DNA of 64,000 nucleotides from Rhizobium sp. 2MFCol3.1 (GTDB lineage Bacteria; Pseudomonadota; Alphaproteobacteria; Rhizobiales; Rhizobiaceae), in contig NZ_KB898356.1 in the NCBI RefSeq assembly GCF_000377565.1, positions 363,142 to 427,141 on the forward strand, written 5' to 3'. Positions 36,689-48,017 of this stretch are shown one piece after another. The notes under the pieces are model-generated. The model did not search any database and was not told where the DNA came from. It saw nothing but the letters and a program-made list of their open reading frames with translations. Positions within the stretch are counted from its first letter, which is position 1, and each line of letters starts with the position of its first letter. Both the position numbers and the translations under genes were made by a program.

Positions 36689-37681
36689 ATGGCGATTTCG
36701 ATGGGGATGAACAGGCGCGCATTTGTTGCGGCAGGCGTTAGCCTGCTGGCCGCGCCGATGATTTTGAAAGAGACGGCCGCACTGGCCGCAACCGGAGATA
36801 ACACCAAGATGGATGCGACGACGCAGCCCCAGTTCAATCAGTTCAAGCTCGGCTCCTTCAAGTTCACCGTCGTCAAGGACGGTGGCGTGGTTGGCGAAAA
36901 GCCGAATGAAACCTTCGGCACCAACCAGCCGCCGGAGACCGTTCAGGCGCTGCTCGCCAAGAACTTCCTGCCGACCGACAAGTTCGTCAACACCTTAGCG
37001 CCCTTCGTGGTCGATACCGGCTCCGACGTGATCCTGGTTGACACAGGCTTCGGCGAAGGCGGCCGCGCCAAGGGCAACGGCCAGCTCGCAGCCGGCCTCA
37101 AGGCTGCCGGCTACTCGACCGACGACATCACCATCGTGGCGCTCACCCATCTGCATGGCGATCACATCGGCGGCCTGATGGAAGGCGGCAAGCCGGCCTT
37201 CGCCAAGGCCCGCTACGTCGCCGGCAAGACCGAGTACGACTTCTGGACCGACAAGGCCCGCGAGGGAACGCCGGCCGAAGGCGGCCACAAGGCGGTGCTC
37301 GCCAATGTCGCGCCGCTGGCCGAAAAGATGACCTTCATCGGCGAGGGTGACACCATCGCTTCAGGCATCACCGCCATGCTGGCCCCCGGCCACACGCCGG
37401 GCCACATGATCTTCAACATCGAGTCGGATGGAAAGCGGCTGATCGCCACCGGCGATACCGCCAACCACTATATCCTGTCGCTGCAAAACCCCACCTGGGA
37501 AGTCCGCTTCGACATGGACAAAGCCCAGGCAGCCGCCACCCGCAAGAAGGTGTTCGACATGATCGCTGCCGACAAGGTGCCCTTCCTCGGCTACCACATG
37601 CCGTTCCCGGCCGTCGGCTTCGCGGAGGTTTACGAAAGCGGCTACCGCTTCGTTCCCAAGACCTACCAGTTCGACCTCTGA
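36689..37681 (+). CDS. Exported metallo-beta-lactamase-fold hydrolase
   Basis: The 330-residue protein has a Tat-like signal (MNRRAFVAAGVSLLAAP) and then an MBL domain: VVDTGSDVILVDTGFG, the zinc motif THLHGDHIGG, APGHTPGHM, ATGDTANHY and the final LGYHMPFPA His. It is likely a binuclear zinc hydrolase folded before export, in the broad AHL-lactonase/hydroxyacyl-hydrolase group. The ATG at 36689 follows AAAGGA. A terminator lies just after it. Confidence 0.86.
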   Translation: MAISMGMNRRAFVAAGVSLLAAPMILKETAALAATGDNTKMDATTQPQFNQFKLGSFKFTVVKDGGVVGEKPNETFGTNQPPETVQALLAKNFLPTDKFVNTLAPFVVDTGSDVILVDTGFGEGGRAKGNGQLAAGLKAAGYSTDDITIVALTHLHGDHIGGLMEGGKPAFAKARYVAGKTEYDFWTDKAREGTPAEGGHKAVLANVAPLAEKMTFIGEGDTIASGITAMLAPGHTPGHMIFNIESDGKRLIATGDTANHYILSLQNPTWEVRFDMDKAQAAATRKKVFDMIAADKVPFLGYHMPFPAVGFAEVYESGYRFVPKTYQFDL

Positions 37682-37703
37682 TCCTGCTGCATGGCAGCCA
37701 TAC

Positions 37704-37738
37704 CAAGCCCGGCCACCGCGCCGGGCTTGTCGTGTTTT
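37704..37738 (+). terminator. Terminator of the MBL-fold gene
   Basis: CAAGCCCGG (37704-37712) pairs with CCGGGCTTG (37721-37729) over an eight-base loop; a TTTT run follows at 37735-37738. Confidence 0.7.
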
Positions 37739-37782
37739 CGGCGTGCGTTTCTCGCCAGGAAAGCGCACCAGTCTCTCTCCGC

Positions 37783-37899
37783 CCTCATTCCTGTGCTCGT
37801 CACAGGAATCCAGCCGACGCGCGTCTGCGTGGCGAAAAGAGTCAATTGCGTTCAAGGACTTGAGCGCGCTGGATCCCTGTGACGAGCACAGGGATGAGG
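37783..37899. repeat. Palindromic intergenic repeat with compensatory changes
   Basis: Two 32-base arms, 37783-37814 and 37868-37899, are inverted copies with two mismatches. Each arm is itself a hairpin: ATTCCTGTG-CTCGT-CACAGGAAT on the left and ATCCCTGTG-ACGAG-CACAGGGAT on the right. The two differences between arms fall on paired positions, so each hairpin remains intact. It looks like a second type of rhizobial intergenic element, different in sequence from the one at 19067. Confidence 0.82.
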
Positions 37900-38089
37900 A
37901 TGCGGGGAGGGCGGCGCGAAACCTTAGCCGACGTGCTTTCGGCGCAAGGGAGCGCATGGCGACCGCTCTTTCCCCTCGCTCACGCCACCCACGGCCGGCC
38001 ACATTTTTTACTATTCCCTTAACGCCATAGACGTGGTACCAGCCCTCGCCAACTTCCAAAGCAACCTTACACATCGCCGGTGCGGATAA

Positions 38090-39618
<1,529 letters not shown>

Positions 39619-39619
<1 letters not shown>

Positions 39620-40176
39620 TGAACGACGCGAGCAGCCGTATTCCGACCTTGGTCGTCGCGCTGCTCGCGGCCATCTCCCTGGGCGTCTTCATCTGGATGC
39701 TCCTGGGCTACGTCCTGCCGTTTCAGGATATGACCCACGCCGCGATGCTCGAAGCGCGGCTGGGTCGCTATGATGCGAGCGATATCGATGCCATGCGCGG
39801 CTTGCTCGAGCGAAAGCCGGAAGCGCGCGACTTGCTTGTCTCCATGCATCGCGGGCCCGATCTCATCCTGCCGTTCGTGCTGACGGCGTTCCTGTTTACC
39901 GTTCTCGCCAAGCTGCGCCCCGCCGGCCGCTACTTCAATCGCCCGATGCATCCCTTGATGATCGCCGCGATCTATGCGCTGCCCTTCATCTACGGCTTCT
40001 CCGATTATGCCGAGAACATCCTGACCGACAACCTCTTCGCCGGCGGTGCCGAGTGGAGCTTCGCGACGGCCTTATTGCCCTGGGCGTCGAGCCTCAAATT
40101 CGCCAGCCTGACCGTCTGCGTCATCGTCATCCTGCGCTTCCTTGTTTACCGCATCGTGCCGCCGACGGATCGCTGA
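39619..40176 (+). CDS. Hypothetical integral membrane protein coupled to guaB
   Basis: The 185-residue protein has four likely spans: TLVVALLAAISLGVFIWMLL, LILPFVLTAFLFTVLAKL, PLMIAAIYALPFIYGFSDYA and FASLTVCVIVILRFLVYRIV. A soluble loop after the first span is rich in charged residues (ARLGRYDASDIDAMRGLLER). Its ATG shares a base with the guaB stop, so it is translated with guaB. I do not recognise the family; a link to nucleotide metabolism is only positional. Confidence 0.78.
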
Positions 40177-40264
40177 CGTCACTGGCCCAACCGACACTGG
40201 AAACCCCGGTTCGTTTGCTCTAAAGCTCTGGCACCAAAAGAAAACTGGCAAAGGAGACGAGCGT

Positions 40265-40696
40265 ATGACCGGAATGACAGGCTATGAGATGTTCTGGCCC
40301 ATCATCGCCCATGCGGCGCTGGTCTACATGCTCTACATGCTCCTCGGCTACCGCCGCCAGAAGATGCTGAAGTCGGGCAAGGTTCATGCGTCCGACTATC
40401 GCGAAAACCGTGGCGAGCCGACCGAAAGCCTGATCGTCAAGAACAGCCTTGCCAATCAGTACGAACTGCCGATGCTGTTCTACGCCTGCTGCATCCTTCT
40501 CTACATGACCGAAGCGGATAACCTGATCGCGCTCGTGCTCGCCTGGATCTTCGTTGCCTTGCGCTATGTCCACGCCTTCGTCCACGTCACCAGCAACAAC
40601 CTGCGCTACCGCAGCCCGCTCTTTGCCGCCGGCTATCTCGTGCTAGGCGTCATGTGGGTCTGGCTTGCGGTCTGGATCATGTTCCCGAACGGCTGA
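40265..40696 (+). CDS. MAPEG-family membrane protein
   Basis: The 143-residue protein has four spans typical of MAPEG proteins: FWPIIAHAALVYMLYMLLGY, LPMLFYACCILLYMTEADNL, LVLAWIFVALRYVHAFVHVT and FAAGYLVLGVMWVWLAVWIM. The conserved N-x-x-E-x-x-P element appears as NQYELPMLF. MAPEG enzymes act on glutathione and lipids in eukaryotes; bacterial function is mostly unknown. AGGAGACGAG precedes the ATG. It may be in the guaB transcript. Confidence 0.85.
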   Translation: MTGMTGYEMFWPIIAHAALVYMLYMLLGYRRQKMLKSGKVHASDYRENRGEPTESLIVKNSLANQYELPMLFYACCILLYMTEADNLIALVLAWIFVALRYVHAFVHVTSNNLRYRSPLFAAGYLVLGVMWVWLAVWIMFPNG

Positions 40697-40977
40697 GCCG
40701 GCCACCTCGCTCCCCGCGAATCGGCCTTGCTGATCCCGGGGAGTGACGGCAGCGCCTTACACGCCATGCGACGCATTCTTTCCGCAAAAACTGCGTAAAT
40801 TTACCCTCGAAAAACCGACCAAATCAGGGCGTATCACCTCGATTTGGTTGAGCTTTTGCCGGTCGATAAAATACAACCTATCCTGTTTACGCCTCATGAA
40901 GACCTGCATGTCATATCGGCCAAAAGGGCCGGTTTTGGGCAATGTCCGGTCTGCGAATAAGAGGGATGGGGAACGAC
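40697..40977. other. Intergenic region before the TetR gene
   Basis: This 281-bp region is AT-richer toward the TetR gene (about 40780-40890) and probably contains its promoter. A weak GC-rich inverted repeat (CTCCCC near 40710, GGGGAG near 40738) without T run follows the MAPEG gene. No gene is seen. Confidence 0.4.
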
Positions 40978-41625
40978 ATGAACGTCGGGAGCTTCGATCG
41001 CATTGGCCTCCGCAGGAAGCCGAAACAGGAACGCAGTATTCAGAGGCTGGACCTGATCTTGTCCGCCGCCTCGGAGCTGATTGCGGCCAAGGGTGTCGGC
41101 GCCATGCGCATGACCGAACTCGCGGTCGCCGCCAATGTGCCGATCGGCTCGGTCTACCAGTATTTTCCCGAGAAGGCGGCGATCGTCAAAGCGCTGTTCG
41201 ATCGCCATTCGCTGGCAATCCGCGCAAGGGTGGCGGATGCCTTCGCGTCCGTGCAATCCGTGCCGGAAGCGCTCGATGTGCTCGAGGCGACCATCGACTG
41301 GCATTATGAGGACTACCGCAATGATGCCGCGAGCCTCGGCATCTGGCTCGGCACAGAGACCGATCAGGACCTCTCGCAGCTCAACGTGGAGCACAACAGC
41401 CGAATTGCCCGGATATTTCGCGAAACCGCCCAGCGCATCGCGCCCGAACTCAGCAATGTCGATAGCGAGGCGCGCACCTATCTCTTCAGCCACCTGATCG
41501 GCTCGTCGGTCAGGCTTGCCGTAACGAGCGACCCCTGCTTCGCCGCCCGCATCCTGCAGGAGTGCAAGTCACTCGTGCGCAGGTCCTTCTTCACGTCCAT
41601 ACCGGCGGAACTGGCCACCGGCTGA
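40978..41625 (+). CDS. TetR/AcrR-family transcriptional regulator
   Basis: The 215-residue protein has the TetR HTH (LDLILSAASELIAAKGVGAM, MTELAVAANVPIGSVYQYFP, EKAAIVKALFDRH) after a basic N-terminus (RRKPKQERS). The ligand domain ends with DPCFAARILQECKSLVRRSF. I chose the ATG at 40978, preceded by GGGGA; other in-frame starts at 40942 and 40966 have poor spacing. It is convergent with the neighbouring LysR gene. No target is evident beside it. Confidence 0.9.
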   Translation: MNVGSFDRIGLRRKPKQERSIQRLDLILSAASELIAAKGVGAMRMTELAVAANVPIGSVYQYFPEKAAIVKALFDRHSLAIRARVADAFASVQSVPEALDVLEATIDWHYEDYRNDAASLGIWLGTETDQDLSQLNVEHNSRIARIFRETAQRIAPELSNVDSEARTYLFSHLIGSSVRLAVTSDPCFAARILQECKSLVRRSFFTSIPAELATG

Positions 41626-41648
41626 TCCCAATTGCCAGCTCGTGCCGA

Positions 41649-42605
41649 TTACCAGCTCGTCACCGTGTTCGCGACCTTCAGGCGCGGCTGGGCGCGCACG
41701 TAAGTGCCTTTCACCTCGGCGTCGAGATTGTCCTCCACCACGGCAGGCGTGATGTTGTCGAGGCAGGCGGTGATGTGCGCGGTAATCGCGTTCATCAGCG
41801 AGATCGAAACGCCTGGCCGCTTCATGATGCCGATCTGCACCGGGGGGAGCGCCGGGAAGCCATCCGCCTGGGTGAGCACCTTCATGCCTGTGCGCAGCGC
41901 CGATTCCGGCATTGTCGAGACGGCAAGCCCGGAGAGAACCGCCGCCGCGATGACGGTGCACGACCAGCTGGTGAACAGGATCTGATGTTCGCGCCCGCCC
42001 GCGTCGAGTGCGGCTATGGCGGTCTGTCTCCACGGGCAGTCGCGGCGACCGACGGCGAGCGGCACTGGCGCATCGTCGCGGATCGGATGGTTGGCCGAGC
42101 CGACCCAGCAGAGCGGTTCGGTCCTGACCACGTCCGACATGCGCACGCGCGGATTATGCGTCACCAGCGCAATGTCGAGTTCGCCCCTGTGCATGCGCTC
42201 GGCCAGATCGACCGACGGCTCGCAGACGATGTAGAGCTCGACATTCGGATGCGTCTTGGCGAAGCGGCCGATGATTTCGGGCATGTAGCGTTCGGCATAG
42301 TCGTCGGGCGTGCCGATCCTGAGCGTGCCCTCGAGCCGGTTGTCGTCGAAGGCGGCGATTGCCTCGTTGTTGAGGCGGATGATGCGGCGGGCATAGTTGA
42401 GCAGCTTCTCGCCCTCGACGGTCAGCCGGTTGCCGCGGCCGTCCTTGATGAACAGCTGCTTGCCGATGCGCTCCTCGAGGCGGCGCATCTGCATCGAAAC
42501 GGCGGATTGCGTCTTGTAGACCCGGTCGGCGGCCTTGGTGAAGCTGCCGGAATCGATGATGGCGATGAAGGTCTGCAGCTGGTCAATATCAAGAGGCGCG
42601 GCCAT
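41649..42605 (-). CDS. LysR-family regulator, LrhA/LsrB-like
   Basis: The 318-residue protein begins LDIDQLQTFIAIIDSGSFTK and TQSAVSMQMRRLEERIGKQL, the HTH of the LrhA/LsrB type; the ligand domain has GTLRIGTPDDYAERYMPEII. There are at least five Cys residues in the effector domain (for example YIVCEPSVD, EPLCWVGS, RRDCPWRQ, SWSCTV). In S. meliloti LsrB such Cys are reported redox sensors; similar sensing here is inference. The ATG at 42605 follows AGGTGAG; GTG 42614 is an alternative. Confidence 0.86.
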   Translation of the reverse strand: MAAPLDIDQLQTFIAIIDSGSFTKAADRVYKTQSAVSMQMRRLEERIGKQLFIKDGRGNRLTVEGEKLLNYARRIIRLNNEAIAAFDDNRLEGTLRIGTPDDYAERYMPEIIGRFAKTHPNVELYIVCEPSVDLAERMHRGELDIALVTHNPRVRMSDVVRTEPLCWVGSANHPIRDDAPVPLAVGRRDCPWRQTAIAALDAGGREHQILFTSWSCTVIAAAVLSGLAVSTMPESALRTGMKVLTQADGFPALPPVQIGIMKRPGVSISLMNAITAHITACLDNITPAVVEDNLDAEVKGTYVRAQPRLKVANTVTSW

Positions 42606-42808
42606 GGTTCTCACCTATAAACATCTCTGATGATAATCATTAGAAACATTCGTTGGACTGATCAATAGCCCTTTGGCATCTTGTGGCTGCAAATCAATCA
42701 AAGTGATGGCCAGGCAAATCGGCCTGTCCGCTCGAAAACCAACTTGCCTCTCCGTGCCTGATCGCGCGGAAAGGGCGGGTTGTTGCGCGCCCATGAAAGG
42801 ATCATCCC

Positions 42809-43108
42809 ATGCGCACGACAGACCGGATATTAGAACTCGACTGCAACCCCGCGACCAGGACCTTTTCGCAGCGTCTCGTCGCCGGTTTCGCAACGCTGGC
42901 ATCCGTACTGCGCGTGTTCCGCAATCGTATGGAGATCAACGCGCTGCACGAGCTCGACGACAACCAGCTGAGGGATATCGGCCTTTCCCGGGCCGATCTC
43001 GACGCGGCCTTCCTGGCCTCGACCTTCTTCGAGGATCCGTCGGATCAACTGACGCGGTCCGCGCGCAATCGCGGCCGCAATTCGCTTCACCGGCTTAATC
43101 AGGATTGA
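42809..43108 (+). CDS. DUF1127 small protein
   Basis: The 99-residue protein contains the DUF1127 Arg-rich motif in the middle: LRVFRNRMEINALHELDDNQ followed by LRDIGLSRADLDAAF. Short DUF1127 proteins in Agrobacterium and related bacteria affect RNA turnover and carbon and phosphate metabolism; this one has extra N- and C-terminal parts. AAAGGATCATCCC precedes the ATG. A terminator follows 50 bases downstream. Confidence 0.88.
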   Translation: MRTTDRILELDCNPATRTFSQRLVAGFATLASVLRVFRNRMEINALHELDDNQLRDIGLSRADLDAAFLASTFFEDPSDQLTRSARNRGRNSLHRLNQD

Positions 43109-43158
43109 GCCGAAACCAGTTTTCCCCGCAGGGTGATAGCCAATAACCCTGCCTCTTG

Positions 43159-43195
43159 CCCGGTGCCGACCTCCCAGTCGTCTCCGGGTTTTTTT
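43159..43195 (+). terminator. Terminator of the DUF1127 gene
   Basis: CCCGG (43159-43163) pairs with CCGGG (43184-43188), with a small inner GAC/GTC stem, and seven T follow at 43189-43195. Confidence 0.75.
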
Positions 43196-43204
43196 ATGCG
43201 CGTC

Positions 43205-44080
43205 TTATGGCTTGGGGGAGGAGGGCGGCGTCTTCGGCATGTAGCTCTCGAAGATCGCTTCCATGTTTTTCTGGTAGCCCTTTTGCACTTCGAGCCCGCT
43301 GTCGAACATGGTGTTCAGCATATCCATGTAGCTTGAGGCCTCGGGCGCCTTCTCCGCCTTTTCGCTGGCCTTCGGCGCTTCCGCGGGCTTCTGCGTTGCG
43401 GGCTGGGCGAAGCTGCCCATCATTTCCTGGAATGCCTTGGTGAAGGGATTGTCGAGGAAGGGATTGGCTGGTGCCGCCTTTTCAGGCTCCGGCTTCGGCA
43501 CGCTGAACATCAGCTGCATCGCCTGCGTGAATGGATTGTCGAAAATGCTCGGCTGCGGCGTCGGCGTCTGCTTCGGCGCGAAACCGGTGGCTTGCAGCCA
43601 TTGCTGAATGCTCTCGCCCATCGCCGTGTTGACGAAGGGGTTCACCGGCGCGTTCATCTGCCCCATCGATTGCTTGAACAGCCCGCCCATCAGCGTGCCG
43701 GCCATGATCGGCAGCATCTGCTTGTAGATTTCCTGGCCGATCCCGGTCATCTGCGCGGCCTGCGCCGCGACTGCCCGCGACACTTCCTTGGAGCCGAAGA
43801 GCTGCGCCAGGATGTCATTGCCGTCGGAGATCCCCTGCGGCGTGAACGCCTTGCTCATGTCCTCGAAATACTTGGCATAGTTGCCGGAGGACACCGCCTG
43901 CATCAGGCCCATGAAATCGTAGGGGTTGCTGCTGCTCCGCTTCAGCCCGGCCGAAAACGCCGGCATCAAGGCGGCCATTGCCTGCGTCGCCTGTTCCTGC
44001 GCCAGGTTGAACTGCTTGGAGATCGCGTCCATCGCCGCGCCGTTCTGCGCCTGCATCATCATGTCGAAGAGTGGCAGCAT
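43205..44080 (-). CDS. DUF937-like protein with NPF repeats
   Basis: The 291-residue protein begins MLPLFDMMMQAQNGAAMDAI and has a helical N-terminal half with DUF937-like features (LAQEQATQAMAALMPAFSAG, QMLPIMAGTLMGGLFKQSMG). The C-terminal half repeats an NPF-x-(T/N)-A element (PVNPFVNTAM, FDNPFTQAMQLM, LDNPFTKAFQEMM), separated by Pro/Lys/Glu-rich linkers. No membrane span or signal is seen. AAAGGG lies before the ATG at 44080; the frame is open upstream to 44146 without support. The function is unknown. Confidence 0.75.
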   Translation of the reverse strand: MLPLFDMMMQAQNGAAMDAISKQFNLAQEQATQAMAALMPAFSAGLKRSSSNPYDFMGLMQAVSSGNYAKYFEDMSKAFTPQGISDGNDILAQLFGSKEVSRAVAAQAAQMTGIGQEIYKQMLPIMAGTLMGGLFKQSMGQMNAPVNPFVNTAMGESIQQWLQATGFAPKQTPTPQPSIFDNPFTQAMQLMFSVPKPEPEKAAPANPFLDNPFTKAFQEMMGSFAQPATQKPAEAPKASEKAEKAPEASSYMDMLNTMFDSGLEVQKGYQKNMEAIFESYMPKTPPSSPKP

Positions 44081-44179
44081 GGAAAAGCCCTTTCCCGGTT
44101 CGCGACGCATGATCGCGTCACTATAGCCGGAAAAAGGAATGCGCAAACCGCTTTTTGCAGAAGGGCTTAGTGGCTGCCT

Positions 44180-45553
44180 TTAGTATTGATACTCGGTGAA
44201 CACAGGCTCGACCGAACCGTTCCAGCGGCCGTTGTAGAGCGCGAGCAGGTCTTCCGCCAGCGTCGCCTTCTTGGCCATCACCTCGTCCAGCGGCGACAGG
44301 AAGATCGTCTCGTCCTGGCCTTCGCTGTTGAGCTTGCCGCGCGCCTTGAGGCCCGCCTTGGAAATGGCAAGCACGTCGCGCGCCGTATCGTAAAGCGTGT
44401 GGCCACGGAATGCGGCCTTCAGCCCCTCGGCCGGCACCGCGTTGCGCAATGCGTTCACCTCGTCGAAGCCCCAGTCCTTGGTCAGCTGGTCGGCAGCCTC
44501 GAGTGCAGTTGCGTCGTAGAGGAGGCCGACCCAGAAGGCCGGCAGCGCGCAGATGCGGCGCCACGGGCCGCCATCGGCGCCGCGCATTTCGAGGAAGCGC
44601 TTCAGGCGCACGTCGGGGAAGAGCGTCGAGAGATGGTTGGTCCAGTCGCCCATCGTCGGCTCCCAGGCGGCAATCTCGCCCTTCAGCGCGCCGTTCATGA
44701 ACTGGCGGAAGGTGATGTGGGTACAGTCCTTGTAGCGGCCGTCGCGGACGATGAAATACATCGGCACGTCGAGCGCCCATTCCACATAGTCGTTGAAGCC
44801 GAAATCGTCGCGGAAGGTGAAGTCGAGCAGGCCCGAGCGGTTGTTGTCCGTGTCGCGCCAGATATCGCCGCGCCAGGACTGCAGGCCGTTGAGCTTGCCT
44901 TCGGTAAAGGGGGAGGAGGCAAACAGCGCCGTTGCCAGCGACTGCAGCTTCATCGAGACGCGCATCTTCTTGCGCATATCGGCTTCCGACGAAAAGTCGA
45001 GGTTCACCTGGATCGTGCAGGTCCGGTACATCATGTCGAGACCCTGCGTGCCGACCTTCGGCATGTAGCGGCTCATGATCCCGTAGCGCGACTTCGGCAT
45101 GACCGGCGTTTCGGCGAGCGTCCACTTCGGGCTGCCGCCAATCCCCAGGAACCGGATGCCCATCGGCTCGGCGATCTCGCGCAGCACGGCCAGATGCGCG
45201 TTGGATTCCTTGCAGGTCTGGTGGATGTTTTCGAGCGGCGCGCCCGAGAGTTCGAACTGCCCGCCGGGCTCGATCGAGATCGCGCCCATGCCCGATGGCT
45301 CGGCAAGGCCGATGATGTTTTCGCCGTCGAGGATCGGCTCCCAGCCGCTCTTCGCTTCGAGACCCTTCAGAAGGCCCGAAATGCTGTTCTCACCGAAATA
45401 GGGAACCGGGCTGTTATCGGCGCGGAAGAAGGCGAACTTCTCATGTTCGGTGCCGATGCGGAACTTCTCTTCCGGCTTGTTTCCCGCCGCAAGATAATCG
45501 GTCAGCTCCTGAACCGAAGAGAGCGGGGTCTGGTCGGTAGTATCGCGAGCCAT
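44180..45553 (-). CDS. gshA: Glutamate-cysteine ligase (proteobacterial/plant type)
   Basis: The 457-residue enzyme makes gamma-glutamylcysteine, the first step of glutathione synthesis. It matches the plant/alphaproteobacterial GCS2 class: FRIGTEHEKFAFFRADNSPV, ISIEPGGQFELSGAPLENIH, MYRTCTIQVNLDFSSEADMR, RSGLLDFTFRDDFGFNDYVE and MRGADGGPWRRICALPAFWV. All the Glu/Arg substrate residues of that class appear present. It is the only glutathione gene in the window. Confidence 0.94.
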   Translation of the reverse strand: MARDTTDQTPLSSVQELTDYLAAGNKPEEKFRIGTEHEKFAFFRADNSPVPYFGENSISGLLKGLEAKSGWEPILDGENIIGLAEPSGMGAISIEPGGQFELSGAPLENIHQTCKESNAHLAVLREIAEPMGIRFLGIGGSPKWTLAETPVMPKSRYGIMSRYMPKVGTQGLDMMYRTCTIQVNLDFSSEADMRKKMRVSMKLQSLATALFASSPFTEGKLNGLQSWRGDIWRDTDNNRSGLLDFTFRDDFGFNDYVEWALDVPMYFIVRDGRYKDCTHITFRQFMNGALKGEIAAWEPTMGDWTNHLSTLFPDVRLKRFLEMRGADGGPWRRICALPAFWVGLLYDATALEAADQLTKDWGFDEVNALRNAVPAEGLKAAFRGHTLYDTARDVLAISKAGLKARGKLNSEGQDETIFLSPLDEVMAKKATLAEDLLALYNGRWNGSVEPVFTEYQY

Positions 45554-45699
45554 TCAAGTAACCTGTATTCGGGAAACGCCCGGAAAGTATCCGGACAGTA
45601 GGAAGGGTGATTAGGACCGCTGGCACGTATGTTGCAAGTGAAATTGTTTCAACCAGCCATCAAAAAAATACCAGCAACTGTGGCCTGTTGCCCACGCGG

Positions 45700-46440
45700 C
45701 TATTGGTTCCAGTCGCCGAGTGCCGCCTGTATCACTGCCATGGCGGCAACGGCTGCGGTATCGGCGCGCAATATTCTCGGCCCGAGCGGGATCGCGGTCA
45801 CGAAATCGAGGCTGCGCAGGCGCGCGCGCTCGTCCTCGGAAAAGCCGCCCTCGGGCCCGACGAGCAGCGCCAGCTTGCGCTCCTTTATCGCGGAAAGGAT
45901 CGGCAGCGGGTTCTGCCCGGCATCGCCCTCGTCGCAATAGATGATACGCCGGTCGCTCGGCCATTCGTCGAGCATGTCGAAGAGCCGCACCGGCTCGGCG
46001 ACCTCTGGGATACCGAGAATGCCGCATTGCTCGGCCGCCTCGATGACGTTGGCGCGGAGCTTGTCGAGATTGTTGATCTTGCCCTGCACATGCTGCGTCA
46101 TGACAGGCTGCAGCACGCCGGCGCCCATCTCCACCGCCTTCTGCACGAGATAATCCAGCCGCCCGACCTTCAGCGGCGCGAAGAGATAATGCAGGTCGGA
46201 AGGCTCCGGCTGCGGCCGCGTCTGCTCCTCCGGCACGATCATGATGCGCTTGCGGGTCGGCAGCGAAAGCTTCGCCTTCCATTCGCCGTCACGGCCGTTG
46301 AAGACGAGGATTTCGGCGCCGTCGCCCATCCTCAGCACATTGGCCAGATAATTATACTGGTCCGGCGTCGCCTCGGCGGCCACGCCTTTGGAGAGGGGAG
46401 CGGCGACAAACAGCCGTTGCATTCTGAAATTGGCGCGCAT
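45700..46440 (-). CDS. rsmE: 16S rRNA m3U1498 methyltransferase
   Basis: The 246-residue SPOUT enzyme has an N-terminal PUA-like domain ([40 protein letters not shown]) and the C-terminal knot ([40 protein letters not shown]). The GPEGGFS and LGxRILRxxTA motifs bind SAM. The ATG at 46440 has AGGA eight bases upstream; ATG 46422 is an alternative. It is probably co-transcribed with the Pit transporter gene 13 bases upstream. Confidence 0.94.
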   Translation of the reverse strand: MRANFRMQRLFVAAPLSKGVAAEATPDQYNYLANVLRMGDGAEILVFNGRDGEWKAKLSLPTRKRIMIVPEEQTRPQPEPSDLHYLFAPLKVGRLDYLVQKAVEMGAGVLQPVMTQHVQGKINNLDKLRANVIEAAEQCGILGIPEVAEPVRLFDMLDEWPSDRRIIYCDEGDAGQNPLPILSAIKERKLALLVGPEGGFSEDERARLRSLDFVTAIPLGPRILRADTAAVAAMAVIQAALGDWNQ

Positions 46441-46453
46441 CGAAATGTCCTGG

Positions 46454-47953
46454 CTAAACGAAGAGCGCGACCATAGCCCAATAGAGCACGGCCGCAAGCA
46501 CGGCGGATGCCGGCACGGTGATGACCCAGGCGGCGATGATCGTCATGAAGTGGGACCGCCGCACCAGCCGGCGCCGGCGCACCTCGTGGGTGTTGGGGTC
46601 GTCAGGCTCCTCCAGCATCCAGACCTCGGCCTTGCGGCGCATGTATTCGATCCGGCGCTTGGAGTTGCGGGTGTACCATTCGCGGAAGAACCCGACGCCG
46701 AACACCGCGCCAACAGCGATATGCGTGGTACTGACCGGCAGTCCGAACCAGGAGGCGACGATCACGGTGAACGCCGTCGCCATCGCCACGCAATAGGCGC
46801 GCATCGGGTTGAGCTTGGTGATCTGCTCGCCGACGAGGCGGATCAGGCGCGGCCCGAAGAGCAGCAGACCGACAGAAATGCCGAGCGCCCCGATCAGCAT
46901 CACCCAGAGCGGCGGTTCTGAGCCGCGGATGAGAGGCTGTCCGAAGGAAACGCGCACGATCGCCGAGAGCGGGCCTACGGCGTTGGACACGTCGTTGGCG
47001 CCGTGCGCGAACGACAGCAACGCCGCCGCGCCGATCAGCGGCATCTGGAACAGCACCCGCAGCGAGCTGTTGCGGTTCTCCAGCCCCTGCGCCCGCATAT
47101 TGACCAGCGGCCGCGCCACCAGCCAGCCGACCACGCCCGCCGCGATGCCGAGCAGGATGATCGTCGATGCCGAAAACGCGTTCATGCGTTCAAGCTGCAG
47201 GATCATGTAAGCGGTGAAGCCGCCCACCATGATAGCAATCAGCACCGGCACCCAGCGCTTGGCCGAGGTGATCTTGTCCTCGCGGTAGATGATCAGCGTC
47301 TTGACGAGATAGAGCATGCCGGCGGCGATCACGCCGGCGATCAGCGGCGAGGTCATCCAGCTGGAGGTGATCTCGGCCAGGACCCGCCAGTTGACCGGTC
47401 CCGGCCCGAGCGCTCCCACGCCGGCGCCGATCACCGCGCCGACGATCGAGTGCGTGGTCGAAACGGGCGCGTTGAGCCATGTCGCGAGGTTGATCCAGAG
47501 TGCCGCCGCCATCAGCGCCGCCATCATGATCCAGGAGAGCGTCGCGGGCGGGATCTGAGAGGCGTCGACGATGCTCGACGAGATCGTCTTCACCACCGCG
47601 CCGCCCGATATCGTCGCGCCGAGGATCTCGAAGATCGCCGCGATGATAAGCGCCTGGCCCATGGTCATGGCGCGCGCACCGACGGCGGCGCCAACGTTGT
47701 TGGTCACGTCGTTCGCGCCGATGTTCATGGCCATGTAGGCCGCAAGGGCCGCGGCCGCGATCACCAGCCCGGCGTCGGGACGGCCGAAGACGTAGATCGC
47801 CGCAAACAGCATGGCGAGGCCAAGAAAGACGAAGCCGATCCCCGGCGCCACCAGCTTGCGCGAGACGTACTTCGACGCGTCCTCGACTTGCGTGAGCTTG
47901 TCGAGATCCTTGTCGAGCGTTCGTTTGGTGAGGACGGTGGGGCGGTCGGCCAT
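46454..47953 (-). CDS. pit: Inorganic phosphate transporter (Pit family)
   Basis: The 499-residue low-affinity phosphate/proton symporter has the duplicated PHO-4 signature: [19 protein letters not shown] in the first half and [17 protein letters not shown] in the second, with the paired [19 protein letters not shown] and [20 protein letters not shown]. About 10-12 spans are visible, and a charged loop before the last span ([20 protein letters not shown]). AAGGAAC precedes the ATG. No pap/phoU-like upstream partner is present. Confidence 0.92.
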   Translation of the reverse strand: MADRPTVLTKRTLDKDLDKLTQVEDASKYVSRKLVAPGIGFVFLGLAMLFAAIYVFGRPDAGLVIAAAALAAYMAMNIGANDVTNNVGAAVGARAMTMGQALIIAAIFEILGATISGGAVVKTISSSIVDASQIPPATLSWIMMAALMAAALWINLATWLNAPVSTTHSIVGAVIGAGVGALGPGPVNWRVLAEITSSWMTSPLIAGVIAAGMLYLVKTLIIYREDKITSAKRWVPVLIAIMVGGFTAYMILQLERMNAFSASTIILLGIAAGVVGWLVARPLVNMRAQGLENRNSSLRVLFQMPLIGAAALLSFAHGANDVSNAVGPLSAIVRVSFGQPLIRGSEPPLWVMLIGALGISVGLLLFGPRLIRLVGEQITKLNPMRAYCVAMATAFTVIVASWFGLPVSTTHIAVGAVFGVGFFREWYTRNSKRRIEYMRRKAEVWMLEEPDDPNTHEVRRRRLVRRSHFMTIIAAWVITVPASAVLAAVLYWAMVALFV

Positions 47954-48017
47954 GCTGTTCCTTGTGATTGAGGCCCGCTTTTGCGCCGCTAATTCTAGCA
48001 GCGCAAGATGGCAGGAA

